Of a stretch of DNA of 64,000 nucleotides, positions 52,867 through 61,576 are shown piece by piece. The stretch comes from Gillisia limnaea DSM 15749 (lineage in GTDB: Bacteria; Bacteroidota; Bacteroidia; Flavobacteriales; Flavobacteriaceae): positions 183,895 to 247,894 of the forward strand of contig NZ_JH594606.1 in NCBI RefSeq assembly GCF_000243235.1, read 5' to 3'. The notes beneath the pieces were generated by a model that was not told where the DNA came from, made no database searches, and saw only the letters and a list, made by a program, of their open reading frames with translations. Each line of letters starts with the position of its first letter. Position 1 is the stretch's first letter. Both the position numbers and the translations under genes were made by a program.

Positions 52867-53220
52867 TTATGAATCTTGATGCAAGAATTTCTGTTTCGCC
52901 AATAATTCTTCTTCAGATTCTACATGGGAATCATCCGGAACGCAGCAATCTACAGGACACACTGCTGCACATTGAGGTTCATCATGAAACCCCTTACATT
53001 CTGTACATTTATCGGGAACTATATAATAAATCTCATCACTTACGGGCTCCTGAGCCTCTTCGGCGTCAACATTTTTCCCATTGGTTAAAACCACTTTACC
53101 TTTAAGATCGGTACCATCGGCATAACGCCAATCATCTGCACCTTCATAAATAGCTGTATTAGGACACTCCGGTTCACAAGCCCCGCAGTTTATGCATTCA
53201 TCTGTTATTATAATTGCCAT
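52867..53220 (-). CDS. 4Fe-4S dicluster ferredoxin
   Basis: A 117-residue ferredoxin with two cluster motifs: [16 protein letters not shown] near residues 9-24 and [22 protein letters not shown] near 72-95, where the second is of the long-spaced type seen in Allochromatium-like ferredoxins. It carries electrons at low potential in the cytoplasm. An insertion of about 40 residues between the clusters is moderately acidic. It diverges from the acyl-CoA reductase gene across 155 bases. This pairing is common in flavobacteria. Confidence 0.94.
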   Translation of the reverse strand: MAIIITDECINCGACEPECPNTAIYEGADDWRYADGTDLKGKVVLTNGKNVDAEEAQEPVSDEIYYIVPDKCTECKGFHDEPQCAAVCPVDCCVPDDSHVESEEELLAKQKFLHQDS

Positions 53221-53321
53221 AGCTTTTTTCTTTTTAAATCTAATTTATAGTACCTGATGCCTTCAAAATCGCATTCTGTTTTTTTTCAGGAAATTATAGA
53301 TGTATTCTAATTGATAACTTT

Positions 53322-53329
53322 TAATTTTG
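53322..53329 (+). promoter_or_regulatory. putative -7 box for the acyl-CoA reductase gene
   Basis: TAATTTTG matches TAnnTTTG, 46 bases before the ATG at 53376. Confidence 0.45.
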
Positions 53330-53375
53330 TGGTCACAAATTTAAAGCCAAAACAGTTCATAACCAAATAAGCACT

Positions 53376-54431
53376 ATGACAATCCAACAACGAAAATCTT
53401 ATTTAATTCAAGTCGGGGCTTTTTTAAGTCAGTTTAAAAGTTCGGGGATAGAAAAACGATTAGATCTAGCCTGTAATGATCCTTTTTTCGACCAAATGTT
53501 GGAACAAATTGATATGGCTGTGCATTATAACGGATGGTTTACAAGGGAGAATGTGCTTTTTTCCCTCGAAGAATGGGACAAAGCACTTTCCGAAGAAAAT
53601 TTAGAGAAATGGTTAAAATCTTATAATTTTCAGGAAGAATCAAAAACGGTTGGCCTTGTGATGGCAGGAAATGTGCCTTTGGTTGGTTTTCATGATTTCA
53701 TTTCGGTTTTACTATCAGGACATAAAGTACTGGTTAAACTATCTTCGAATGATAAAAAACTTCTGCCTATACTTGCAAATTATTTAGTAAGCATCAATCC
53801 TGAATTTAGTGATAAAATTGAGTTTACAGATGGCAGAATGAATAATTTTGACGCTATAATCGCCACAGGTAGCAACAATACAGCGAGATACTTCGAGTAT
53901 TATTTCAGAAATAAACCGTCTATTATTCGAAAAAACAGAAATTCTGTCGCAATCCTCACGGGAAATGAAACCCAGGAGGAACTAAAGTTACTCGCAGAAG
54001 ATATTTTTAGATATTTTGGATTGGGCTGTCGCAATGTTTCTAAATTATATGTTCCCCAGGATTATAATTTCGATTCATTTTTTAACGCGGTGCTCCCCTG
54101 GGCACATTTAATGGATCACGCCAAATATGCCAATAACTACGATTATAACAAAGCGGTCTATTTAATGAGTGAATTTAAGCTATTGGACAACGGATTTTTA
54201 ATTCTGAAAGAAGATCCTGGTTTTGGTTCCCCAATTGCAACCTTATTTTATGAACGTTATACAAATAAGGATGCTTTACTAGAAACCCTTCAGGCTGAAA
54301 GAGAAAACCTGCAATGTGTGGTTTCACAAGATTTGATGGAAAGTGAAGTTTCCTATGGGGCAACCCAACACCCGAAACTTTGGGAGTATGCAGATAACGT
54401 AGATACACTCACATTTTTACAGAACCTTTAA
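53376..54431 (+). CDS. acyl-CoA reductase (LuxC-like, aldehyde dehydrogenase fold)
   Basis: A 351-residue protein, shorter than classic LuxC (about 480), but with its key regions: GLVMAGNVPLVGFHDFISVLLSGHKVLVKLS in the cofactor domain (cited in parts), ATGSNNTARYFEYYF, and the active-site Cys218 in GLGCRNVSKLYVP. The expected reaction is NADPH-dependent reduction of an acyl-CoA or acyl-thioester to an aldehyde. The natural substrate in flavobacteria is not established as far as I know. The gene sits between a ferredoxin and serC. Confidence 0.88.
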   Translation: MTIQQRKSYLIQVGAFLSQFKSSGIEKRLDLACNDPFFDQMLEQIDMAVHYNGWFTRENVLFSLEEWDKALSEENLEKWLKSYNFQEESKTVGLVMAGNVPLVGFHDFISVLLSGHKVLVKLSSNDKKLLPILANYLVSINPEFSDKIEFTDGRMNNFDAIIATGSNNTARYFEYYFRNKPSIIRKNRNSVAILTGNETQEELKLLAEDIFRYFGLGCRNVSKLYVPQDYNFDSFFNAVLPWAHLMDHAKYANNYDYNKAVYLMSEFKLLDNGFLILKEDPGFGSPIATLFYERYTNKDALLETLQAERENLQCVVSQDLMESEVSYGATQHPKLWEYADNVDTLTFLQNL

Positions 54432-54836
54432 TCCCTATTTCAGGTAATTACACGAAAATGGCTATTCCTTTCAAGGGGTGCTTATTCATTTCCATAGCCA
54501 AAATTTCATCAAAATTTTAAATGTTTCTTTCTATTACATACTTCTCTTGCTTTTCAGAGGTATTGATTTTAAGAAAAATTTCATGACAAAACCTGTTTTA
54601 CAAGTTTTTTTTGGAGAATATTCTCCTCAGCTTATTACGATAGCTTTTATTTAAACCACTGTTTTTGTACCTTGCCGATGGACTAATTGGCATATAAATA
54701 ACATTAAATAGGCTATGATTTAGCATCTTTGTTTTAAACATCTTATATATGAAATAAGCATTACGTCTATTGCATATAAACACCGATGAAGATATGTGAA
54801 TTGCATAAGACCATTTAGAAATAATAAAAACCACCT
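54432..54836. other. intergenic region upstream of serC
   Basis: 405 bases without a supported gene. A 78-codon minus-strand frame exists but has no recognisable features. AT-rich, and no clear promoter or structured RNA was found. Confidence 0.4.
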
Positions 54837-55901
54837 ATGAAAAAACACAATTTTAGCGCAGGCCCTTGTATTTTACCCGAAACGGTATTTCAGGAAGCTT
54901 CGCAGGCAATACTCGATTATAATAATTCCGGATTATCAATTTTAGAAATTTCACACCGAAGCAAGGATTTTGTAGATGTGATGGAAGAAGCCAGGAGTCT
55001 TTCTCTGGAACTCTTAGGATTGGAGAATAAGGGCTATAAAGCCTTATTCCTTCAGGGTGGGGCAAGCCTGGAATTTTTGATGGTCGCCTATAATTTGCTG
55101 GAAAAAAAAGCGGCCTATCTCAATACAGGTACCTGGGCAGATAAAGCGATTAAAGAAGCAAAGCTATTTGGAGAAGTAGACGTAGTGGCCTCTTCAGAAA
55201 ACAGAAACTTCAATTATATACCTAAAAAATATACCGTTCCTGAAGACGCAGATTATTTTCACTGTACCAGTAATAATACCATTTTTGGAACCCAAATGAA
55301 GAGGTTTCCAAAAACTTCGGTCCCAATGGTATGTGATATGAGCAGTGATATTTTCTCGCGAGAAATGGATTTTTCTAAATTTGACCTGATCTATGCAGGT
55401 GCTCAAAAAAATATGGGCCCTGCTGGAACAACCCTGGTAATTATTAAAGAAGATATCCTGGGAAAAGTAAGCAGAAAAATTCCTGCTATGCTCAATTATA
55501 AATCACACATAGACAAGGATAGCATGTACAACACTCCTGCTGTTTATGCGGTGTATATTTCCCTTTTGAACCTAAGGTGGTTAAAAGCGCAGGGCGGAAT
55601 TTCAGGAATTGAAGAAAAAAACAAAAAGAAGGCACAATTGATTTATTCTGAAATAGACATCAATCCGCTTTTTAAAGGATTTGCAGCGGAAGAAGACCGT
55701 TCGAAAATGAACGCCACTTTTAACCTCGTAAAGGATTCTTTAAAAGAACGATTCGATAAATCATGGAAAGATGCAGGAATTAACGGACTTACCGGCCATC
55801 GAAGTGTTGGCGGATACAGGGCTTCTATGTATAATGCACTTCCGCTTGAAAGTGTACAGATTTTGGTAGATGTAATGAGCGATTTGGAGAGAAAGGCATA
55901 A
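54837..55901 (+). CDS. serC: phosphoserine aminotransferase
   Basis: A 354-residue PLP enzyme of standard length. It makes 3-phosphoserine from 3-phosphohydroxypyruvate and glutamate, and the homologous step in PLP synthesis. The N-terminus KKHNFSAGPCILPE, the substrate loop LFLQGGASLEFLMV and the PLP-binding Lys in YAGAQKNMGPAGTT are all visible. GLTGHRSVGGYRASMYNA near the C-terminus is typical. serA follows after 89 bases on the same strand, so this is a serine biosynthesis pair. Confidence 0.97.
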   Translation: MKKHNFSAGPCILPETVFQEASQAILDYNNSGLSILEISHRSKDFVDVMEEARSLSLELLGLENKGYKALFLQGGASLEFLMVAYNLLEKKAAYLNTGTWADKAIKEAKLFGEVDVVASSENRNFNYIPKKYTVPEDADYFHCTSNNTIFGTQMKRFPKTSVPMVCDMSSDIFSREMDFSKFDLIYAGAQKNMGPAGTTLVIIKEDILGKVSRKIPAMLNYKSHIDKDSMYNTPAVYAVYISLLNLRWLKAQGGISGIEEKNKKKAQLIYSEIDINPLFKGFAAEEDRSKMNATFNLVKDSLKERFDKSWKDAGINGLTGHRSVGGYRASMYNALPLESVQILVDVMSDLERKA

Positions 55902-55990
55902 GTTTTATAAACTTTTAAATTAGCACATCCAGCCTATTCGCATATAACCTTATATTCAAAAATTGTTTTAAGGAAAAAGAAAAATATAAA

Positions 55991-56953
55991 ATGAAAATAC
56001 TAGCAAACGACGGAATATCTCAAAGCGGAGTTAAAAAACTTGAGGAAGCAGGATTTGAAGTGATTATCACTAAAGTTGCTCAGGAACAGCTTACAAATTA
56101 CATCAATAAAGAAAAGATACACGTGCTTTTAGTGCGAAGTTCAACCGAGGTTAGAAAAGACCTTATCGACTCCTGCCCTTCTCTTAAAATTATAGGACGC
56201 GGTGGAGTTGGAATGGATAATATAGATGTAGCGTATGCTAGAAAAAAAGGAATTAATGTGATCAATACCCCGGCTGCAAGTTCTTCCTCTGTAGCCGAGC
56301 TTGTTTTTGCTCATCTTTTTGGCGGGGTTCGCTATTTATATGATTCCAACCGAAACATGCCGCTTAGCGGAGATACTCAGTTCAAGAATTTAAAGAAGAA
56401 CTATTCCGGCGGGACAGAACTTCGCGGGAAAACTTTAGGTATAATTGGACTGGGTAGAATTGGAAAGGCAGTTGCCAGAATCGCTCTTGGAGTGGGAATG
56501 AAAGTAATTGCCAGTGATGATAAGGTAGGAGAAACAGATATAACGCTCCATTTTTACAATGATCAGGTTGTAAAAGTGCCTATAAAAACCGAACCTGTTG
56601 CAGATCTTATCCAACATTCCGATTTTATTACTATTCATGTACCGGAACAGAAAAAAGCAGTGTTAGGAAAAAAAGAATTTGAAAAGATGAAGAATGGGGT
56701 TGGAATAATCAATACTTCACGTGGAGGAATCGTCGATGAAGTAGCATTGATAGAGGCTCTGGAAAATGGAAAAGTAGCCTTTGCAGGACTTGATGTTTTT
56801 GAAAATGAGCCTAGCCCGGCAATAACAGTATTGATGGACCACAGGATATCCCTGAGTCCGCATATTGGAGCTGCAACCATTGAAGCACAGGACAGAATAG
56901 GTACCGAACTTGCCGAGCAGATTATTTCAATCCTCAAAGAAGAAAAGGTCTGA
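55991..56953 (+). CDS. serA: D-3-phosphoglycerate dehydrogenase-type 2-hydroxyacid dehydrogenase
   Basis: A 320-residue protein, the short form without the C-terminal ACT domain that gives serine feedback in longer SerA. It oxidises 3-phosphoglycerate with NAD. The Rossmann motif is GIIGLGRIGKAVARIA. The catalytic Arg is expected in NTSRGGIVDE, and the catalytic His is in LSPHIGAATIEAQDR. GRGGVGMDNIDVAYA marks the substrate side. The serC neighbour supports the role in serine synthesis rather than another 2-hydroxyacid. A palindromic repeat lies right after the stop. Confidence 0.92.
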   Translation: MKILANDGISQSGVKKLEEAGFEVIITKVAQEQLTNYINKEKIHVLLVRSSTEVRKDLIDSCPSLKIIGRGGVGMDNIDVAYARKKGINVINTPAASSSSVAELVFAHLFGGVRYLYDSNRNMPLSGDTQFKNLKKNYSGGTELRGKTLGIIGLGRIGKAVARIALGVGMKVIASDDKVGETDITLHFYNDQVVKVPIKTEPVADLIQHSDFITIHVPEQKKAVLGKKEFEKMKNGVGIINTSRGGIVDEVALIEALENGKVAFAGLDVFENEPSPAITVLMDHRISLSPHIGAATIEAQDRIGTELAEQIISILKEEKV

Positions 56954-56966
56954 ATACTAATTCTAT

Positions 56967-57025
56967 TAATCAAGAACCTCGGGGCAGACCTCGGGGGAAT
57001 TAAACCCTCAATGAGGGATTAAAAT
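56967..57025 (+). repeat. palindromic intergenic element, internally deleted copy
   Basis: It starts ATTAATCAAGAACCTCGGGG and ends AAACCCTCAATGAGGGATTA. Both ends match the long copy at 7366-7493, but the GGTACGGGC middle part is missing, so only about 60 bases remain. Confidence 0.75.
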
Positions 57026-57058
57026 CAACTTGAAAATTGCATATAACTTCTTAAGCCT

Positions 57059-57688
57059 ATGGAAAAAAAGCTTTCTTACCAAATCAGTAATTCTTATAGT
57101 ACTTTAAATAAATTTACTTCCAAAACAAAAAATGTTTGGGTGGTTTTCCACGGAATTGGATATTTGAGCCGCTACTTTTTGAAATATTTCAAAGAACTGG
57201 ATCCGGAGGAAAATTATATCATTGCACCACAGGCACAATCGAAATATTATTTGAATGACGAATACCGCCACGTAGGAGCATCCTGGCTTACCAAAGAAAA
57301 CACTGAAGCTGATATTGAAAATTTATTAGGATATTTGGAAGCTGTTTATACCGCTGAAGCACTTCAAAATGCACCTAACTTGATCCTTATGGGATATTCC
57401 CAGGGAGTTTCTGTTGCTACGCGTTGGGTGGCAAGGAATAAAATTGAATGCTCACAACTTATCTTGTGCTCTGGCGGACTTCCGGTGGAATTAGAGACAG
57501 AAGATTTTGAATTTCTTACCAATACCAAAGTCACTATGATCTACGGCACAAAAGATGAATATTTGAATGAGGAGCGTTTAAAAAAAGAACATGCAAAGGC
57601 TAAAGGTCTTTTTGGAGAAAAGCTTGAAATAATTTCTTTTGAAGGAGGACATGAAGTTAATGTAGAATTGATCCCTAAATTTGCTTAA
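57059..57688 (+). CDS. alpha/beta hydrolase (phospholipase/carboxylesterase type)
   Basis: A 209-residue cytoplasmic protein with an alpha/beta hydrolase core: an early strand NVWVVFHGIGYLSRYF (oxyanion region), the nucleophile elbow MGYSQGVSVATRWV (Ser near residue 118), an Asp in IYGTKDEYLNEER and the His in EGGHEVNVE. All three catalytic residues are present. The layout fits the short carboxylesterase/phospholipase group, and the substrate is unknown. It sits 105 bases after serA, with a repeat in between, and 31 bases before the Nramp-like gene. Confidence 0.87.
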   Translation: MEKKLSYQISNSYSTLNKFTSKTKNVWVVFHGIGYLSRYFLKYFKELDPEENYIIAPQAQSKYYLNDEYRHVGASWLTKENTEADIENLLGYLEAVYTAEALQNAPNLILMGYSQGVSVATRWVARNKIECSQLILCSGGLPVELETEDFEFLTNTKVTMIYGTKDEYLNEERLKKEHAKAKGLFGEKLEIISFEGGHEVNVELIPKFA

Positions 57689-57719
57689 ATTGCCTGGCAA
57701 TATATGTTATATTTCATAA

Positions 57720-58997
57720 ATGGATCCACAAGATTCCCTCTCAAAAAAATCTGATTCTCTTTTAAAAAGCATAGGACCGGGGTTCTTATTGGCGGGAGCT
57801 GCCATAGGGGTTTCCCACCTGGTGCAAGCCACCCGGGCCGGCGCCGATTATGGTTTTATTCTAATTTGGGTGTTGATTTTAGCCTGCGTCACAAAATACC
57901 CCTTCCTGGAATTTGGGCCCCGTTTTGCCGCAGGAACCGGAAGACATCTCATTGCCGGATATAAAAGCCTTGGCAAATTTCCCTACTGGACCTATGTGGT
58001 CATCACCTTTGGAAGCATGTTTATTATTCAGGCGGCGGTGACAATTGTTACTGCTGGTTTAGCAGAACGATTATTTAATGTGGGCCTCTCTCCTTTTATA
58101 TGGAGCCTTATTATACTCGGCGCCTGTATTGCGGTTCTTATCATCGGGAAATACCCTGGGCTGGATAAGAGCATGAAGATCATCGTTACCTTTTTAACCC
58201 TCGCAACTCTTGCTGCAGTTCTTATGGCTCTTGGAGCCGATACCGCGGGTAAGGCAGTAAACACTGAAGCTCCCTCCCTCTGGACCACCGCCAGCATAGG
58301 GTTTATGATAGCATTTATGGGCTGGATGCCTATTCCTCTGGATGCTTCGGTATGGCATTCTCTCTGGACAAAAGAAAGGTCGCTCCAAACAAAACAGAAG
58401 CTCTCCATTAAAGGCGCTTTTACTGACTTTAATATGGGATATCTTTCTGCTGCTTTTATAGGATTGCTGTTCTTTTTGTTGGGTGTGTTGGTCATGTTTG
58501 GCAGCGGAACTTCCTTTTCCTTGAATAGCGTAGAGTTCTCATCACAACTCATAGATCTTTATGGCCAAACCCTTGGCAACTGGAGTAAGCCACTTATTTC
58601 TGTTGCAGCCTTTGTAACCATGTTCAGTACTGTTTTGACAGTAACAGATGCGTATCCGCGGGTGATCTCAGAACTGAAAAATCCGGATAAACACCAGCCA
58701 CAGGATTTGAAAGAGAAATGGAAACGCTACAAAATTTCAATCTTCATCATACCCCTGCTGTCCCTCGCAATATTGTTTTTTCTCTCCGGGTCTTTTACCA
58801 TTTTAGTAGATTTTGCAGCCGGATTGTCCTTTCTTTCAGCTCCTTTCATCGCCTGGTTTAACTACAAACTGGTTACCGGAAATCAAATGCCGGAGAAAGA
58901 CCGACCTGGAAAACCTTATAGGATTTTTAGTTTGATCTGTTTTGCATTGTTGGTCCTATTTAATTTTGTGTATTTATACTATAATTTCTTTTTGTAA
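57720..58997 (+). CDS. Nramp-like transporter lacking the canonical metal-binding motif
   Basis: A 425-residue protein with about 11 membrane helices. The start SIGPGFLLAGAAIGVSHLVQ aligns with Nramp TM1 (GPG...DPGN), but the metal-coordinating DPGN is replaced by IGVS-type residues. The TM6 motif, usually MPHNL, reads MPIPLDASVWHS. The Nramp-type overall layout is therefore kept while the Mn/Fe site is not. It is an inner-membrane transporter of unknown substrate, possibly a different divalent cation or an organic solute. It follows the hydrolase gene closely. Confidence 0.85.
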   Translation: MDPQDSLSKKSDSLLKSIGPGFLLAGAAIGVSHLVQATRAGADYGFILIWVLILACVTKYPFLEFGPRFAAGTGRHLIAGYKSLGKFPYWTYVVITFGSMFIIQAAVTIVTAGLAERLFNVGLSPFIWSLIILGACIAVLIIGKYPGLDKSMKIIVTFLTLATLAAVLMALGADTAGKAVNTEAPSLWTTASIGFMIAFMGWMPIPLDASVWHSLWTKERSLQTKQKLSIKGAFTDFNMGYLSAAFIGLLFFLLGVLVMFGSGTSFSLNSVEFSSQLIDLYGQTLGNWSKPLISVAAFVTMFSTVLTVTDAYPRVISELKNPDKHQPQDLKEKWKRYKISIFIIPLLSLAILFFLSGSFTILVDFAAGLSFLSAPFIAWFNYKLVTGNQMPEKDRPGKPYRIFSLICFALLVLFNFVYLYYNFFL

Positions 58998-59072
58998 AAC
59001 CCATGTATCAACTTCAGTGGAAATGTGTTTCACAGGTAGGTTTGGATTTTCCCTTCATTTTATCAAACAAAA

Positions 59073-59100
59073 AAGCGCAACCAAATAAATGATTGCGCTT
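59073..59100 (-). terminator. distal terminator, dnaK orientation
   Basis: On the minus strand, arms AAGCGCAA and TTGCGCTT are followed by a T-run (TTTTTTG). It is similar in sequence to the terminator at 59233-59262. Confidence 0.8.
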
Positions 59101-59149
59101 CTGCTTTTAAAGTCCTCCCCTATTGGGGGAGGATTTAGGAGGGGGCTTA

Positions 59150-59218
59150 GATCCTTCGCCTGCGGCTCAGGATAAGCGACTCACGAGGTTTTGCTGTGCA
59201 AAATCTGTTCGCTGCTTA
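59150..59218 (-). repeat. 69-bp element, distal copy
   Basis: GATCCTTCGCCTGCGGCTCA... through GTTCGCTGCTTA. It differs from the proximal copy only in the first loop and one later base. It contains the palindrome TTTTGCTGTGCAAAA. Confidence 0.8.
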
Positions 59219-59232
59219 CAGCAATCAAATAA

Positions 59233-59262
59233 AAAACGCAACCAAATTAATGGTTGCGTTTT
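59233..59262 (-). terminator. dnaK terminator
   Basis: Twelve-base arms AAAACGCAACCA (59233-59244) and TGGTTGCGTTTT (59251-59262), with a T-run on the minus strand. Confidence 0.88.
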
Positions 59263-59283
59263 AGTATGATTTGAGTTTAAAGA

Positions 59284-59351
59284 GATCCTTCGCTTTCGCT
59301 CAGGATAAGCGACTCACGAGGTTTTGCTGTGCAAAACCTGTTCGCTGCTTA
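59284..59351 (-). repeat. 68-bp element, proximal copy overlapping the dnaK stop
   Basis: GATCCTTCGCTTTCGCTCAG... through TTCGCTGCTTA. The last three bases are the dnaK stop codon on the other strand, so the element begins exactly where the gene ends. Confidence 0.8.
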
Positions 59352-61274
59352 CTTCACTTCCTCGAAATCTACATCTTCAACGTCATCGGCTTGTTTAGAG
59401 CTGTCTCCGCCTGTCTGTCCGTTTTCAGATCCCGGTGCACCTTCCGGTCCTCCGGCTTGTCCTCCTTGTTCGGCTTGTGCTTTGTACATCTCTTCAGAAG
59501 CTACTTTCCAGGCTTCGTTGATCTTATCCAGTGCTGGAGAAATAGTTTCAATTTCCTTGGTTTCGTATGCTTTCTTCAACTCTTCCAAAGCATCTTCTAC
59601 TGGCTTTTTCTTATCATCAGATAATTTATCACCAAATTCTTTCAGTTGCTTTTCAGTTTGGAAGATCATTGCATCAGCTTCGTTTAGCTTATCAACTTTT
59701 TCCTTAGATTTCTTATCGCTTTCAGCATTTGCTTCAGCATCAGCCTTCATTTTCTTGATCTCATCTTCTGTCAGTCCTGAAGAAGCTTCAATTCTAATGT
59801 CCTGAGTCTTGTTGGTAGCTTTATCTGTAGCGCTTACTTTAATAATTCCGTTGGCATCAATGTCAAAGGTTACTTCAATTTGAGGAGTTCCTCTTTGAGC
59901 TGGTGGAATTCCATCCAAGTGGAATCTACCTATGGTCTTATTATCTGTGGCCATTGGGCGTTCTCCCTGCAATACGTGAATTTCAACCGATGGCTGATTA
60001 TCAGATGCGGTAGAGAATACCTGAGATTTCTTTGTTGGTATGGTTGTGTTGGACTCGATTAATTTGGTCAATACTCCACCCATAGTTTCGATACCTAGAG
60101 AAAGAGGAGTTACATCCAGCAACAACACATCTTTTACATCTCCTGTAAGTACCCCACCCTGAATAGCTGCTCCAATTGCAACAACCTCATCCGGGTTTAC
60201 ACCTTTTGAAGGTTTTTTTCCAAAAAATGCTTCTACTTCTTCCTGTATTTTAGGAATTCTTGTAGATCCACCTACCAAAATAACTTCGTCGATATCACTT
60301 TTTGTAAGACCTGCATCATCCAACGCTTTTTTCACAGGAGCCATAGAACGTTTCACCAACTCATCGGCTAATTGTTCAAATTTAGACCTGGTTAAAGTTT
60401 GCACAAGGTGTTTTGGTCCACTTGCAGTTGCGGTAACATAGGGTAAATTTATTTCTGTTTGAGAAGAAGAAGACAACTCAATTTTGGCTTTTTCTGCAGC
60501 TTCTTTCAAACGTTGCAAGGCCATTGGGTCTTTTCTAAGATCGATATCTTCTGCCTTCTGAAAATCATTAGCAAGCCAGTCGATAATCACTTCATCAAAA
60601 TCATCACCACCTAAGTGGGTATCTCCATTTGTAGATAATACTTCAAAAACTCCGTCCCCTAATTCAAGGATAGAAATATCAAAGGTACCACCACCAAGAT
60701 CATAAACCGCGATCTTCTGGTCGATGGATTTTTTATCCAAGCCATAAGCAAGTGCTGCTGCAGTTGGTTCGTTAATTATCCTTCTAACTTTAAGACCTGC
60801 AATCTCACCGGCTTCTTTAGTAGCCTGACGTTGAGAATCGTTAAAATAAGCAGGTACCGTAATAACTGCTTCTGTAACTTCATGTCCTAAATAATCTTCG
60901 GCAGTTTTTTTCATTTTCTGAAGGATCATCGCCGATAATTCCTGCGGAGTATATTTTCTTCCGTCAATATCTACACGGGCAGTATCATTATCCCCTTTCA
61001 AAACTTTATATGGAACTCTTCCTGCTTCTTTGCTAGATTCAGAATATTTATTCCCCATAAAACGTTTTATGGAAGAAATAGTCTTGGTAGGATTGGTTAC
61101 CGCCTGACGTTTTGCAGGATCTCCTACTTTAATTTCTCCACCTTCAACAAAAGCGATTACAGAAGGGGTTGTTCTCTTTCCTTCTGCGTTAGGAATTACC
61201 GTGGGCTCGTTACCCTCCATTACAGCGACGCACGAGTTGGTAGTACCTAAGTCAATTCCAATTATTTTGCTCAT
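59349..61274 (-). CDS. dnaK: molecular chaperone DnaK (Hsp70)
   Basis: A 641-residue Hsp70 of full length. The ATPase domain starts [20 protein letters not shown] and contains [31 protein letters not shown] and [13 protein letters not shown]. The substrate-binding domain follows [17 protein letters not shown]. The C-terminus has the Gly/Gln-rich lid end and the acidic tail DVDFEEVK, similar to the EEVD-like tails of bacterial DnaK. grpE and dnaJ are not adjacent. Upstream is a sigma54-like promoter and an inverted repeat. Downstream is a duplicated terminator cassette. Confidence 0.98.
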   Translation of the reverse strand: MSKIIGIDLGTTNSCVAVMEGNEPTVIPNAEGKRTTPSVIAFVEGGEIKVGDPAKRQAVTNPTKTISSIKRFMGNKYSESSKEAGRVPYKVLKGDNDTARVDIDGRKYTPQELSAMILQKMKKTAEDYLGHEVTEAVITVPAYFNDSQRQATKEAGEIAGLKVRRIINEPTAAALAYGLDKKSIDQKIAVYDLGGGTFDISILELGDGVFEVLSTNGDTHLGGDDFDEVIIDWLANDFQKAEDIDLRKDPMALQRLKEAAEKAKIELSSSSQTEINLPYVTATASGPKHLVQTLTRSKFEQLADELVKRSMAPVKKALDDAGLTKSDIDEVILVGGSTRIPKIQEEVEAFFGKKPSKGVNPDEVVAIGAAIQGGVLTGDVKDVLLLDVTPLSLGIETMGGVLTKLIESNTTIPTKKSQVFSTASDNQPSVEIHVLQGERPMATDNKTIGRFHLDGIPPAQRGTPQIEVTFDIDANGIIKVSATDKATNKTQDIRIEASSGLTEDEIKKMKADAEANAESDKKSKEKVDKLNEADAMIFQTEKQLKEFGDKLSDDKKKPVEDALEELKKAYETKEIETISPALDKINEAWKVASEEMYKAQAEQGGQAGGPEGAPGSENGQTGGDSSKQADDVEDVDFEEVK

Positions 61275-61322
61275 AACTATATACTTAATTTTATTAATAT
61301 TTCGTTTTCACATTTTGTATTA

Positions 61323-61363
61323 GTCAATCTTTATGCCAGCGGATTAGTTCTGACAGGTTGTCA
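61323..61363 (-). promoter_or_regulatory. dnaK control region: sigma54-like promoter plus inverted repeat
   Basis: On the minus strand TGGCATAAAGATTGAC (61338-61323) fits the -24/-12 pattern TGGCAnnnnnnTTGC with one mismatch. Thirteen to 25 bases upstream lies the perfect inverted repeat TGACA-acc-TGTCA (61363-61351). The layout suggests a heat-shock control site. Confidence 0.55.
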
Positions 61364-61547
61364 TAATGTTATTTCCCAACGGATTCCTTTTCTTTTTATA
61401 GCATATTGTCGGCTTTGTTTTCGACTTCATTTTTTATAAAAATATCTTAAAATTATTTTAGTATTTCGGAATGCCTGGTTGATCGCACAGAAAGAAAATT
61501 CTTAACAAGAATTAGGTAAAAAATAGACGCATAACCTACCAAATCCT

Positions 61548-61555
61548 TATTTTTG
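61548..61555 (+). promoter_or_regulatory. putative -7 box for the L-serine dehydratase gene
   Basis: TATTTTTG matches TAnnTTTG, 21 bases before the ATG at 61577. Confidence 0.55.
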
Positions 61556-61576
61556 CAACCTTATAACTATTGAACA

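Larger units (their letters stand above)
58998..59348. other. repeat- and terminator-rich region downstream of dnaK
   Basis: No gene. It contains two dnaK-oriented terminators (59073-59100, 59233-59262), two copies of a 69-bp element (59150-59218 and 59284-59351) and a CCTCCCC...GGGGGAGG hairpin near 59113-59132. Confidence 0.8.
61275..61576. other. divergent intergenic region of dnaK and sdaA
   Basis: 302 bases containing the dnaK control elements near 61323-61363 and the sdaA -7 box at 61548-61555. Nothing coding was seen. Confidence 0.7.

Noticed and set aside
54598..54834. A 78-codon minus-strand gene upstream of serC
   Set aside because: No features, unusual residue make-up, and no promoter or neighbour support.
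59271..59805. Plus-strand genes opposite the dnaK 3' end
   Set aside because: They are mirror frames of the dnaK coding sequence and its repeat element.
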